This document shows positions 14,077-21,250 of a stretch of DNA of 21,382 bases, piece by piece; positions within the stretch are counted from its first letter, which is position 1, and every line of letters begins with the position of its first letter. Position numbers and translations under genes: made by a program. The notes beneath the pieces are model-generated. The model was not told the origin of the DNA and ran no database searches. It saw only the letters and a program-made list of their open reading frames with translations. Source of the DNA: a virus; IMG/VR virus record IMGVR_UViG_3300042465_004530, positions 1-21,382 of that record, one strand, 5' to 3'.

Positions 14077-14814
14077 TTAGATCACGGTTACTCCACGGTG
14101 CTTCACTACTTCGGAAGCACAGGAGTTTGCAAACTTGATAGAGTCGTATATGTCCTGCGTGTCTAGAAATTTGACACAAAGAGCAGCCATGAAACTATCT
14201 CCCGCACCAGATGTGTCCTTCACCTCTGAGCGATTCACGGCATATCTCTTACCCTGAAATTCGCAACCATCACCACCCATAGTATGGATTATCTTTGACT
14301 CTAACTTATTCGTAAGAAACGGCTTTGAATTCTTGTATTCGTAGTCATTGATTTTAATATACTTGGCATCGGATGCCCAGTCACCAAGGACTTTTTTTGT
14401 ATCCAAGAAAACACACGGATGCTGTTCACAAATATGCATGATGTCCCGCTCTGTCAGGAACCCCTTGTTGTAGTCTGATACAATTACAAGATCATAATTC
14501 AAGTTCAGATCATCCATATTGATTTCAGAAATAGTAGAAGGACTATCTACTCGCATGAACATATGATTTGTATTTTGATGAACATACCTGGTTTTTGTTA
14601 TGCTCAACCAGTTCGGGTTGGTGAAAAGATCACAGGTTTTGTATCTCATTATGTTGCGTTGAACATTCGCTGCCATGCCTGCATTTTCTGTTTGATTTAC
14701 TATGTTTAGTACTGGAACAGGAGCATCAGGACATAGCCGATGACAGTCGCAATATACAAATACATCACGGCAACTGTCTCCTATTACTAGAATATCTGAT
14801 TTTGCCGTTTTCAA
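14077..14814 (-). CDS. rfaE1: D-glycero-beta-D-manno-heptose 7-phosphate kinase (HldE N-half), shortened
   Basis: A 245-residue PfkB-type sugar kinase. The opening ILVIGDSCRDVFVYCDCHRL and CPDAPVPVLN (residues 28-37) are typical of HldE/RfaE1, followed by NAGMAANVQRN (residues 44-54). The catalytic DTSGAGDSF (200-208) has the base D206. The kinase turns heptose 7-phosphate into heptose 1,7-bisphosphate. It is about 70 residues shorter than the kinase half of E. coli HldE; the main loss is between NVQRN and TKTRYV, where the usual 'GxxGxDxxG' stretch is missing. The start is TTG at 14814, overlapping the E1-beta stop (TTGA), with AAAGGA six bases upstream. No frameshift is evident, so this is probably a compact phage version. 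Confidence 0.85.
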   Translation of the reverse strand: MKTAKSDILVIGDSCRDVFVYCDCHRLCPDAPVPVLNIVNQTENAGMAANVQRNIMRYKTCDLFTNPNWLSITKTRYVHQNTNHMFMRVDSPSTISEINMDDLNLNYDLVIVSDYNKGFLTERDIMHICEQHPCVFLDTKKVLGDWASDAKYIKINDYEYKNSKPFLTNKLESKIIHTMGGDGCEFQGKRYAVNRSEVKDTSGAGDSFMAALCVKFLDTQDIYDSIKFANSCASEVVKHRGVTVI

Positions 14815-15842
14815 ATCGTATCCTTTGGACCAAAATTCAGTTCATCAAATGATAGTTCATATGATAGCGGCTGCTTGCCAACCATCTCCAAAATAGCATC
14901 AGCGATAGAAGCCTTGGTCGGGTAGTAATGCTTTGTAAGATGGTGCGATGTAGGAACGGGTACATTCGGAGCAGCCAACTTCACAGGAGGGCATTTGAGT
15001 GATGCGAAAGCATCAATACAAACGCGGGATACAATTTCAGACCCGATATTGAATGCGTCATTGCAAGTGTCCACTGTGATAAGTCTTCCTGTCTTGCGGA
15101 CGGATTCTACGATTGTTGGATAGTCAACAGGATTGACGCTTACTAGATCAATCAACTCAACGCTAACGCCAGATTCTTTGATCATCTGAATTGCCTTCAT
15201 GGAATCAATAAATCCATCTGCATAGGCGACAACGGTCACATCGGTTCCTTCTTTTGCAACTACACTCTTTCCTAGAGGCTTTGTATAATACTCTTCAGGA
15301 ACCTCCTGCTTTATGTTCTTCACCCACAGATGCTCCAAGACAACAACTGGATTGTTGTCTTCTATGGCAGCAGCAATCAATCCCTTTGCCATAACTGGAG
15401 TTGATGGGATTACGCATTTCAGACCAGTGGTATTTCCAAACATGGAATATAGTGATTGTGAGTGCTGTGGTCCAGTTCCCCATTGCCTTCCAACTAGAAG
15501 ACGAATCACTACAGGAACAGGATTGTCTCCACCAAAACTATAGTTCCACTTTGCTGCTTGAGTCACAATAGCATCAATACCAAACAATCCAAACTCAACG
15601 CGATCATGCTGTATGATCGGACGAAGCCCATTGATTGCTGCTCCAACACAAGATAAGGTAGTAGAAAACTCGGAGTTTGGTGTGTCGAACACCCGATCAG
15701 GGTAGATATTCTTTAGACCAGGAGCAGAGACATAGTTTGCTCCAAGCCCCATGATGTAAACACGAGGATCGCGCTGAATTGATTGAGAAATTGCCTCTTT
15801 GATGGCATCTCCATAACTAATGACACGATTATTCGTAGACAT
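14811..15842 (-). CDS. TPP-dependent E1 dehydrogenase, beta subunit
   Basis: A 343-residue transketolase-like E1-beta protein, as in pyruvate, acetoin or branched-chain 2-oxoacid dehydrogenases. DTPNSEFSTTLSCVGAAING (residues 53-72) carries the TPP-activating glutamate (E58). QAAKWNYSFGG and PVVIRLLVG follow, then GPQHSQSLYSMFG with the conserved H127, and VIPSTPVMAKGLIAAAI. The C-terminal ferredoxin-like half is present. With the alpha subunit next to it (genes overlap by 14 bases) it should form an alpha2-beta2 enzyme. No lipoyl E2 or E3 is in the window. The role in a sugar cluster is unknown: it could transfer a two-carbon unit to a sugar or make an acyl donor. An AGAGGA site stands upstream of the ATG at 15842. 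Confidence 0.9.
   Translation of the reverse strand: MSTNNRVISYGDAIKEAISQSIQRDPRVYIMGLGANYVSAPGLKNIYPDRVFDTPNSEFSTTLSCVGAAINGLRPIIQHDRVEFGLFGIDAIVTQAAKWNYSFGGDNPVPVVIRLLVGRQWGTGPQHSQSLYSMFGNTTGLKCVIPSTPVMAKGLIAAAIEDNNPVVVLEHLWVKNIKQEVPEEYYTKPLGKSVVAKEGTDVTVVAYADGFIDSMKAIQMIKESGVSVELIDLVSVNPVDYPTIVESVRKTGRLITVDTCNDAFNIGSEIVSRVCIDAFASLKCPPVKLAAPNVPVPTSHHLTKHYYPTKASIADAILEMVGKQPLSYELSFDELNFGPKDTI
14821..14826 (-). promoter_or_regulatory. Ribosome binding site supporting a TTG start
   Basis: AAAGGA on the minus strand, six bases before the TTG at 14814 of the heptose kinase gene. It lies inside the last codons of the E1-beta gene and points to coupled translation. Confidence 0.6.
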
Positions 15843-16797
15843 GGGTGTATAGATCCTCTTTCACGGGGTCTGGTTCAATCTGGCACTTCGCAATCGAATC
15901 TCTTATTTCCTGTAGAACTGTCTGTTCGATTTCATCCAATACTGGTGCTTCTATTCCTGCCGAAATCAAATGATCGCGCATCTTCTTTACAGGGCAAGCC
16001 TTCAATCGGTTTTCGTAAGTATCGTGCTGATCTCTGTACCAAGAAGTCTTATCCTTATCGTCATATAGAGGAGAACTATGAGAACGATGACGGAATACAT
16101 TGCAATGAAGAATAGAAGGAATATTGGTTTCTTTTATGCTCTTGATTGCTTCAGCACAGTTTTCAGATACGCTGAAGAAATCATTTCCATCAGCCTTGAA
16201 GTAGTTCGCACCTAGTCCTTTTACTATAGTGGGAACATCATATTTTTCTGATCGCCTGTCCCGCTTTACACTATTGATAGAATAGTTGTTGTCTTCAATA
16301 ACCACAAGCAGTGGAAGTTTGAACAGACTTGCAAGATTGATGCTTTCGTAAACGACTCCCTCTTCAGAAGCACCATCTCCCAAAAAGCAAACAACAATAT
16401 TATCTGTGTGCTGAAACTTTTCTGCAAATGCCATTCCACTTGCAAGACCGATTGCGCTTCCTAAAATAGGAGTACTGCCAATGAAATTGACAGAACGATC
16501 AATCATGTGCATTGATCCGCCTTTGCCACGACAACAACCCGTCTTCTTGCCAAGCATTTCGGCAACCATTCCGTGAAGACTGCCACCCTTTGCCAAGTAG
16601 TGACCGTGTGAGCGGTGATTGCCGATCATCTTGTCTTCGTGTTTGAGGTTGCTTGCGACTCCAACAGCGATAGCCTCCTGACCAACATACAGGTGAACTA
16701 TGCTGAAGATTTTGTTATCAATGTAATGCTGTGCCATCTGCTCTTCAGCAGAATGTATCAGAAACATCTTGCGATATGCATCAATCAAGTTGTCCAT
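15829..16797 (-). CDS. TPP-dependent E1 dehydrogenase, alpha subunit
   Basis: A 322-residue E1-alpha protein. It has the start pattern YRKMFLIHSAEEQM, GQEAIAVGVA (residues 39-48), NHRSHGHYLAKG (60-71) and GKGGSMHM. The TPP-magnesium motif runs from GDGASEEG (G140, D141) to EDNNYSI (N170, N171). The later RHRSHSS resembles the active-site 'R.H.HS' loop. All the cofactor residues I can check are kept, so it is probably active. It is encoded just before its beta partner and four bases after the MDR dehydrogenase gene. AAGGA precedes the ATG at 16797. It is similar to acetoin and pyruvate dehydrogenase E1-alpha, but sequence alone does not give the substrate. Confidence 0.9.
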   Translation of the reverse strand: MDNLIDAYRKMFLIHSAEEQMAQHYIDNKIFSIVHLYVGQEAIAVGVASNLKHEDKMIGNHRSHGHYLAKGGSLHGMVAEMLGKKTGCCRGKGGSMHMIDRSVNFIGSTPILGSAIGLASGMAFAEKFQHTDNIVVCFLGDGASEEGVVYESINLASLFKLPLLVVIEDNNYSINSVKRDRRSEKYDVPTIVKGLGANYFKADGNDFFSVSENCAEAIKSIKETNIPSILHCNVFRHRSHSSPLYDDKDKTSWYRDQHDTYENRLKACPVKKMRDHLISAGIEAPVLDEIEQTVLQEIRDSIAKCQIEPDPVKEDLYTHVYE

Positions 16798-16800
16798 TGT

Positions 16801-17817
16801 TCACATCCTTATCATTATGCGTCCAGCCTTGCCACTACGGAGAACATCTATAGCAGTATTTATCTCGTCAAGCGTGTACTCATGCGTGATGATGCTTCTG
16901 ATGTTCAACATTCCTGCCTTGTGCAATTTTACATACCGTGCAATGTCTTCGTTGGGTGATGTCTTTCCACCTTGGGTAGCCTTGATGAACTTTCCATTTC
17001 CGCCAAACAGTGTGCTGGCATTTGGAATGCTGACAGACTGACCAGGTTTTGGTTGACCAACCAAGACATATCTTCCTCTGTCGGATAGGTACTGCATAGT
17101 CGTGGCAATTGTATCAGGGTTTCCTGTTGTGTCAATGATGACATCAACCTTTTGTCCCTTCATTTCGTCAATCATTCTGTTTGAATTGACGAAAAGACTA
17201 GCACCAGCAGTCAGTGCCAGTTGTTGCTTGTCTTCTGAAATATCCAGTCCAATGATAGGATAGGCACTAGCCATCCTTGCTCCTTGAATCAGATTCAAGC
17301 CGACTCCACCGCATCCAACAATCATAATGCTTTCACCAAACTTGAGATCCACCTCATTGTTGATTGTTCCGAGAGCAGTAGTCAGTCCACAGCCAAGCAA
17401 GGCACAAAGATATTCGTCCGTATCAGAAGGGACAGCAGTCAGTCTATTCTCCGAAACAATAGAGTATTCGCTAATTGTCGTGACTTTACCGCTTGAAATG
17501 GTCTTTCCGTCTACGATATATGACGGAAAAGGAGCCTCAATTCCCGCACCAACTCTCCAGTGCATCACAACTTTGTCTCCAACCTTGACGCGAGTAACGC
17601 CTTCTCCGACTTCTTCAACAATACCACACCCTTCGTGACCAAGAAGATGTGGAAGGAACTTTTCGTTTCCTTTCAATCCAGCGATTTCTTGCAACTGCGC
17701 TCCACACAATCCACTTACTAGAACCTTCACCTTGACTTGACCGACCTTGAGGGGGGTCAAGTCCACATCTTTAATTACTAGAGGAGAATTGATTTGCTGT
17801 AGTACGGCTGCTTTCAT
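16801..17817 (-). CDS. Zinc-type medium-chain alcohol dehydrogenase (MDR) without structural zinc lobe
   Basis: A 338-residue MDR. Catalytic zinc ligands appear as SGLCG (C38), GHEGCG (H61, E62) and C143. The cofactor-binding VGCGGVGLN is at residues 167-175 and D192 at the end of the next strand suggests NAD(H). The domain order is like class III alcohol dehydrogenases (SGKVTTISEYSIV), but the four-cysteine structural zinc lobe normally after 'GDKVV' is absent and replaced by HWRVGAGIEAPFPSY. It probably oxidises or reduces an alcohol or keto group on a sugar or side-chain precursor together with the E1 enzyme next to it. The ATG overlaps the stop of the upstream GT9-like gene (ATGA). Confidence 0.88.
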   Translation of the reverse strand: MKAAVLQQINSPLVIKDVDLTPLKVGQVKVKVLVSGLCGAQLQEIAGLKGNEKFLPHLLGHEGCGIVEEVGEGVTRVKVGDKVVMHWRVGAGIEAPFPSYIVDGKTISSGKVTTISEYSIVSENRLTAVPSDTDEYLCALLGCGLTTALGTINNEVDLKFGESIMIVGCGGVGLNLIQGARMASAYPIIGLDISEDKQQLALTAGASLFVNSNRMIDEMKGQKVDVIIDTTGNPDTIATTMQYLSDRGRYVLVGQPKPGQSVSIPNASTLFGGNGKFIKATQGGKTSPNEDIARYVKLHKAGMLNIRSIITHEYTLDEINTAIDVLRSGKAGRIMIRM

Positions 17818-18494
17818 GTGAAGATTTCCTTTACATTCCTGTATAGAGGTATTTCAAAAACGGGTGGATTGCGGCTGTAGCGATGCATGAAAAGTTGATC
17901 GTTCAATCCCATGTTGTCTGTCATAAACCCAAAACAACTTTCCATACAATGGACTTCTTTTGCTCGTTCAACCAACATAGCATATCCAAATATGGTGTTC
18001 GTCAATCCTATTTCAGGGCGAACGATTCGGACATCGTGCGGCAATCTGGACGGATTCAATTTGTAACGATTGTCATCGTGAACAAAGATGTACGGTTCAT
18101 TTATTTGATAGTGATCGTAGATTTTTTGTTCCAGTTCGGGGTCACGATCACATCGGAAAGAATCCCACTTTGCAGACAAAGAAATGCCGTGTTGCAAGTA
18201 GAAGTTTTCCTCAAAACTTTTGTTCATGTCGATCCAGTTGAATCCAATGATGTAAAGTCTATCAGCAGATCCAAACCGATTTATGAAATCAATCGCACCA
18301 GAATCATCGCACTCTACGAACTTGAGATTCGTCAAGTCTCGGTACATATACGAAACAGAACCAACATTGTGCGGTTTGACAAACATGATGTACTCTTGTT
18401 CGGGAACAATAATGCTACGAACAAGCCCGTTGCATACAACATGATCACCAAGACCCATATGCTGATATATGAAACGAGTATTTTCAAAGTTCAT
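17814..18494 (-). CDS. GT9/heptosyltransferase-like protein
   Basis: A 226-residue protein. The N-terminus, YQHMGLGDHVVCNGLVRSII, has the 'GLGD...NG..R' shape seen in heptosyltransferases and related GT-B proteins. A later stretch, AKEVHCMESCFGFMTDNMGL, resembles the GT9 sugar-nucleotide loop ('DSG...H'), although the typical residues are not exact. It is shorter than true heptosyltransferases (about 320-350 residues). The cluster makes ADP-heptose, so a heptose-transferring role would fit, but this is inference; it could be another transferase or a non-catalytic relative. It overlaps both neighbours by four bases (ATGA). It lies at the border between higher G+C upstream genes and the AT-rich sugar module. 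Confidence 0.5.
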   Translation of the reverse strand: MNFENTRFIYQHMGLGDHVVCNGLVRSIIVPEQEYIMFVKPHNVGSVSYMYRDLTNLKFVECDDSGAIDFINRFGSADRLYIIGFNWIDMNKSFEENFYLQHGISLSAKWDSFRCDRDPELEQKIYDHYQINEPYIFVHDDNRYKLNPSRLPHDVRIVRPEIGLTNTIFGYAMLVERAKEVHCMESCFGFMTDNMGLNDQLFMHRYSRNPPVFEIPLYRNVKEIFT

Positions 18495-19183
18495 AAAGTA
18501 CCTTTTACCATATCCAAGTCACTCTGACTGTTGTACTTGTCGTGTTCATCAAAGCACTGACCAATGAACCATACACCACCGTTCTCTTCGCCGCGCTTTG
18601 CGCCATCGGGGAATGGAGACTTTTGAAAGAACGGATCGTGAACGCAGACCGCCAGTTCGCCATCCTTTACCTTGTCCCAAACCCATTCCCACAGGAACGC
18701 CTGATCCTGTCCCTTGTCGCTGCTCGGCTGAAACTCTTCCATGTCACGGGCGATACCCTTGAGTTTGCCGCCCTTCACTCCCCACATACCGCCAAGCATG
18801 GGAACACCGTGATATGGATGGTCGCGCATCACATGAAGATCCGCACCACTGGCAATCCAAGCGTCCACCGCCAGCCGCTCACGCTCGGACAGACGGGAAT
18901 CTGTATCGCGGCTCATCATGTACTCTACGCCCTCTTCGTCTGCGGGAAGGAAACGGTGGAACATACCACGGCTATCTGCGGTATTGTAATCACCCTCCAC
19001 CCGCCGCACAAGCACATTCGGACGAGATTCCAACTGCGCGATTATTTCTGCGGGAACGGACTGAAAGCAGTAGAACACACAAGTCCAATCAGGAAACAGT
19101 TTCTCTGCTAGATCAGCATTCCGAACCGCACCGACCGTATATGTGGGCTTGTCTCCCCACAGGCTATACGAAATTACCTTCAC
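18491..19183 (-). CDS. Glycosyltransferase-like protein (GT-A type)
   Basis: A 230-residue protein. It opens MKVISYSLWGDKPTYTVGA, then has LFPDWTCVFY, YMMSRDTDSRLSERE (residues 88-102) with D93-T-D95 as a likely DxD metal motif, and MRDHPYHGVPMLGGMWG further on. Similar proteins sit in O-antigen and capsule clusters and are annotated as glycosyltransferases; the family is not well studied. The GTG start at 19183 overlaps the stop of the GT2 gene (GTGA) and has AGGAG upstream. The local G+C is higher than in the module downstream: 34 of 60 bases at 18721-18780 are G or C. Confidence 0.7.
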   Translation of the reverse strand: MKVISYSLWGDKPTYTVGAVRNADLAEKLFPDWTCVFYCFQSVPAEIIAQLESRPNVLVRRVEGDYNTADSRGMFHRFLPADEEGVEYMMSRDTDSRLSERERLAVDAWIASGADLHVMRDHPYHGVPMLGGMWGVKGGKLKGIARDMEEFQPSSDKGQDQAFLWEWVWDKVKDGELAVCVHDPFFQKSPFPDGAKRGEENGGVWFIGQCFDEHDKYNSQSDLDMVKGTL

Positions 19184-19818
19184 TGCTGCTCCTGCGGAAC
19201 AAGTGATTCCGTGGTCTTTGAGTTGTAAATATACCCATGAAGTGCATCAGGGATGTGATGCTCGGTCTGAATCTTGGGATACAGACGCATGAGCCAGTCA
19301 ATGTCTTCCGTGGACTGACCGTTGGCTCCGTAGACTGGATTGAATGCCTCGGTGATTGCAATCTCCCGCCGCCACAGGCACATATGGTAAGGAGGACGCT
19401 TGATGTCTCCAAGGAAACCTTCATCATCACGCCACAGGTGTCCATGCGGATTGCCGATGCCGAACTCCACATCCATCGGCTCACCGTCAAGGCTGCACCA
19501 CTGGTTGAACGAGATGCAGTCCACATCGTTCTCGTCAATAGCCTTGAGGATCTTGCTCATGTAGTCCTTGCTCACCGCATCATCGTCATCCAAGAACGCG
19601 ATGTACTTGCCCCGCGCCATTTGCAGGAGGTCATTGCGCTTCTCGGAAATGCTCTTGGACTTGTTGTCAAGCAGCACAAGAATCTCAACAGACTTGCCCT
19701 GCCCCGTGGCATCGGCTTGTTCTTGTAGGTGCGTGACCGCCGCCTTTAGCGATTCAAAACGGGACGGGATGGACAGAATAAGAATGCTGAACTTGATTTC
19801 ACTTGCTGGTACTGGCAT
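19180..19818 (-). CDS. Family 2 glycosyltransferase
   Basis: A 212-residue GT-A protein. It opens with a strand SILILSIPSRFESL (residues 11-24), then VEILVLLDNK (44-53), RNDLLQMARGKYIAFLDDDD (61-80), where the DDDD carries the metal-binding motif, and later STEDIDWLM as the catalytic-base region. I chose the ATG at 19816-19818 because the fold begins right after it and GGAGA lies upstream. A longer reading from 19965 would overlap most of the 3' end of the upstream glycosyltransferase gene and adds unrelated sequence. The true overlap is 20 bases. The acceptor and sugar are unknown. Confidence 0.88.
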   Translation of the reverse strand: MPVPASEIKFSILILSIPSRFESLKAAVTHLQEQADATGQGKSVEILVLLDNKSKSISEKRNDLLQMARGKYIAFLDDDDAVSKDYMSKILKAIDENDVDCISFNQWCSLDGEPMDVEFGIGNPHGHLWRDDEGFLGDIKRPPYHMCLWRREIAITEAFNPVYGANGQSTEDIDWLMRLYPKIQTEHHIPDALHGYIYNSKTTESLVPQEQQ

Positions 19819-20503
19819 AGAACATAGTCTCCATATCAAACTTGTTTGCGGCGCGCCGCTTGAAGGTTTCACCGTCAACGCCATACATTTCAGCGTTTTC
19901 GTTACGAGCGTGGAGGGTATCAAACGGCTCACCCGTCCATTGGTGCTGAATGATGCAGATATCACAGCGGCGCAACTTGTTTAGCGCAGCGCATACCTGT
20001 GTCTGCTCGTCGTCGCAGTAGACCGACTTGTATTCGGGATTGTAGATGTATCCGAACTGCTTGTACAGCGGGAATCCCATGACCGTCAGGGTCATCAGCG
20101 GGTCTTCTTTTGGACGCAGACCATCCCAGAACTTGATGGCTCCATCGTAATCGGGGAAAGCCTGCTCGTACACCTTGGCAATGATTTCATCGTATCCCAT
20201 CTGCACGGGAACCATGTCATCAGACGCAAGCAGCAGCACATCGCCGTCCACGCCCTCTAGGTTCGCGTTGCAGGCTTCAATCTTGCTCTTGGAGTGTCCG
20301 TAGAAGCACTCAATCTGTGCGTTCTGTGAGCGAGTGGCTAGCCACTGCTGCATATCGGGGTTGTTCATCGTGGGATCGTCTTCATCCATCGTGATGATGA
20401 AACGCACATCATGCCGTCCACTAAGGAAGGTAAGATAGCGCGTAAACACAGTCTTGAACTTGTCGGGACGATTGCGGGTAGGGAACTTGATCACTAGTTT
20501 CAT
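19799..20503 (-). CDS. Glycosyltransferase-like protein (GT-A type)
   Basis: A 234-residue protein with a GT-A opening: KLVIKFPTRNRPDKF (residues 2-16), then VRFIITMDEDDPTM (33-46) and DVLLLASDDMVPVQMGYDEI (88-107) with the acidic pair D95-D96. The 'PTRNRP' start and 'ASDDM' are found in family 2-like glycosyltransferases of phage and surface-polysaccharide clusters. The start is the ATG at 20503, with AAGGAGAG at 20509-20516 just upstream. A longer frame to 20554 would run into the methyltransferase gene. It should act in the cytoplasm, as no membrane segment is seen. The sugar and acceptor are unknown. Confidence 0.8.
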   Translation of the reverse strand: MKLVIKFPTRNRPDKFKTVFTRYLTFLSGRHDVRFIITMDEDDPTMNNPDMQQWLATRSQNAQIECFYGHSKSKIEACNANLEGVDGDVLLLASDDMVPVQMGYDEIIAKVYEQAFPDYDGAIKFWDGLRPKEDPLMTLTVMGFPLYKQFGYIYNPEYKSVYCDDEQTQVCAALNKLRRCDICIIQHQWTGEPFDTLHARNENAEMYGVDGETFKRRAANKFDMETMFYASTSK

Positions 20504-20514
20504 TATGTCTCTCC

Positions 20515-21234
20515 TTATTTCTCCAACACAAACACACCACATCCATTCCACCAAGAATACGCATCTCCAACACCATTGTCCAGTATTCTTTCCTTTGGAC
20601 CAGATACCTCTTTCTGATATCGTACCTTCAGGTTCAAGTCCTTTATTGCTCTCATGGTTCCTTCTCGGATACCATCACCGCACATAGCAGCATACCAATC
20701 ATCCACGAGAAATATAAAGGAATCAGCCATGCAATCGTAGTAGTGCTTTAATGACTTGTAATGTGACTCTTCGCTATGGTTTCCATCAAAGAGGTACACA
20801 TCAACATCAGATATACCGTGATCCTTTGGATTGATAGCAAAACAATCAGCATCAATCATGTTGGGATCACAATCGGGAATAAACTCTTTCCAAGATTTCT
20901 GAAAAGACTCTCTGGTACGACCTTGGTTTCCCCACTCAGACCAGTTGTCTATGATCCAATGCTTTTTAACCACATCAAAGTTATTATAGAGAGCGGATAT
21001 AGCGGTCGATCCCATCCAGCATCCAATCTCAAGATAGGATGAGTTAATAGGAAAAGACATTAGCCTATTGGCAAATATTCTGTACTTGAATCCAGACATA
21101 CCCTGTAAGGAGAATATCCGTGGATCAAGATCGTTTGGATATCTGTCGATTGTCAGTTGTTCTGGCTGAACATCATCCATCAAATCAGACAGAGATTCGG
21201 TTACAGCAAGCGTCAGGTCATCAATTCTGCTCAT
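20515..21234 (-). CDS. Class I SAM-dependent methyltransferase (Methyltransf_24-like)
   Basis: A 239-residue methyltransferase-like protein. The SAM-binding motif I is YLEIGCWMGSTA (residues 67-78), and a later strand and acidic loop is VYLFDGNHSEESHY (146-159), followed by FIFLVDDWYA. This arrangement is seen in Methyltransf_24 proteins that methylate sugars or small molecules in glycan clusters. The first 40 residues lack a clear domain. It precedes the glycosyltransferase genes and could methylate a sugar made or transferred by the cluster; this is inference. Its stop overlaps the ribosome site of the next gene. The DNA is more AT-rich than the two following glycosyltransferase genes. Confidence 0.8.
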   Translation of the reverse strand: MSRIDDLTLAVTESLSDLMDDVQPEQLTIDRYPNDLDPRIFSLQGMSGFKYRIFANRLMSFPINSSYLEIGCWMGSTAISALYNNFDVVKKHWIIDNWSEWGNQGRTRESFQKSWKEFIPDCDPNMIDADCFAINPKDHGISDVDVYLFDGNHSEESHYKSLKHYYDCMADSFIFLVDDWYAAMCGDGIREGTMRAIKDLNLKVRYQKEVSGPKERILDNGVGDAYSWWNGCGVFVLEK

Positions 21235-21250
21235 TATGAATATCTCTCTT

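Noticed and set aside
14811-16797. A complete pyruvate dehydrogenase complex
   Set aside because: Only E1-alpha and E1-beta are present; there is no lipoyl E2 or E3 in the window.
16857-16864. GATAAATA on the minus strand, similar to a late promoter
   Set aside because: It lies within the coding part of the MDR gene, about 60 bases from the next start, and the codons explain it.
19819-19965. A longer N-terminus for the GT2 protein at 19180
   Set aside because: The added residues have no glycosyltransferase character and overlap the end of the upstream gene; the ATG at 19818 begins right before the fold.
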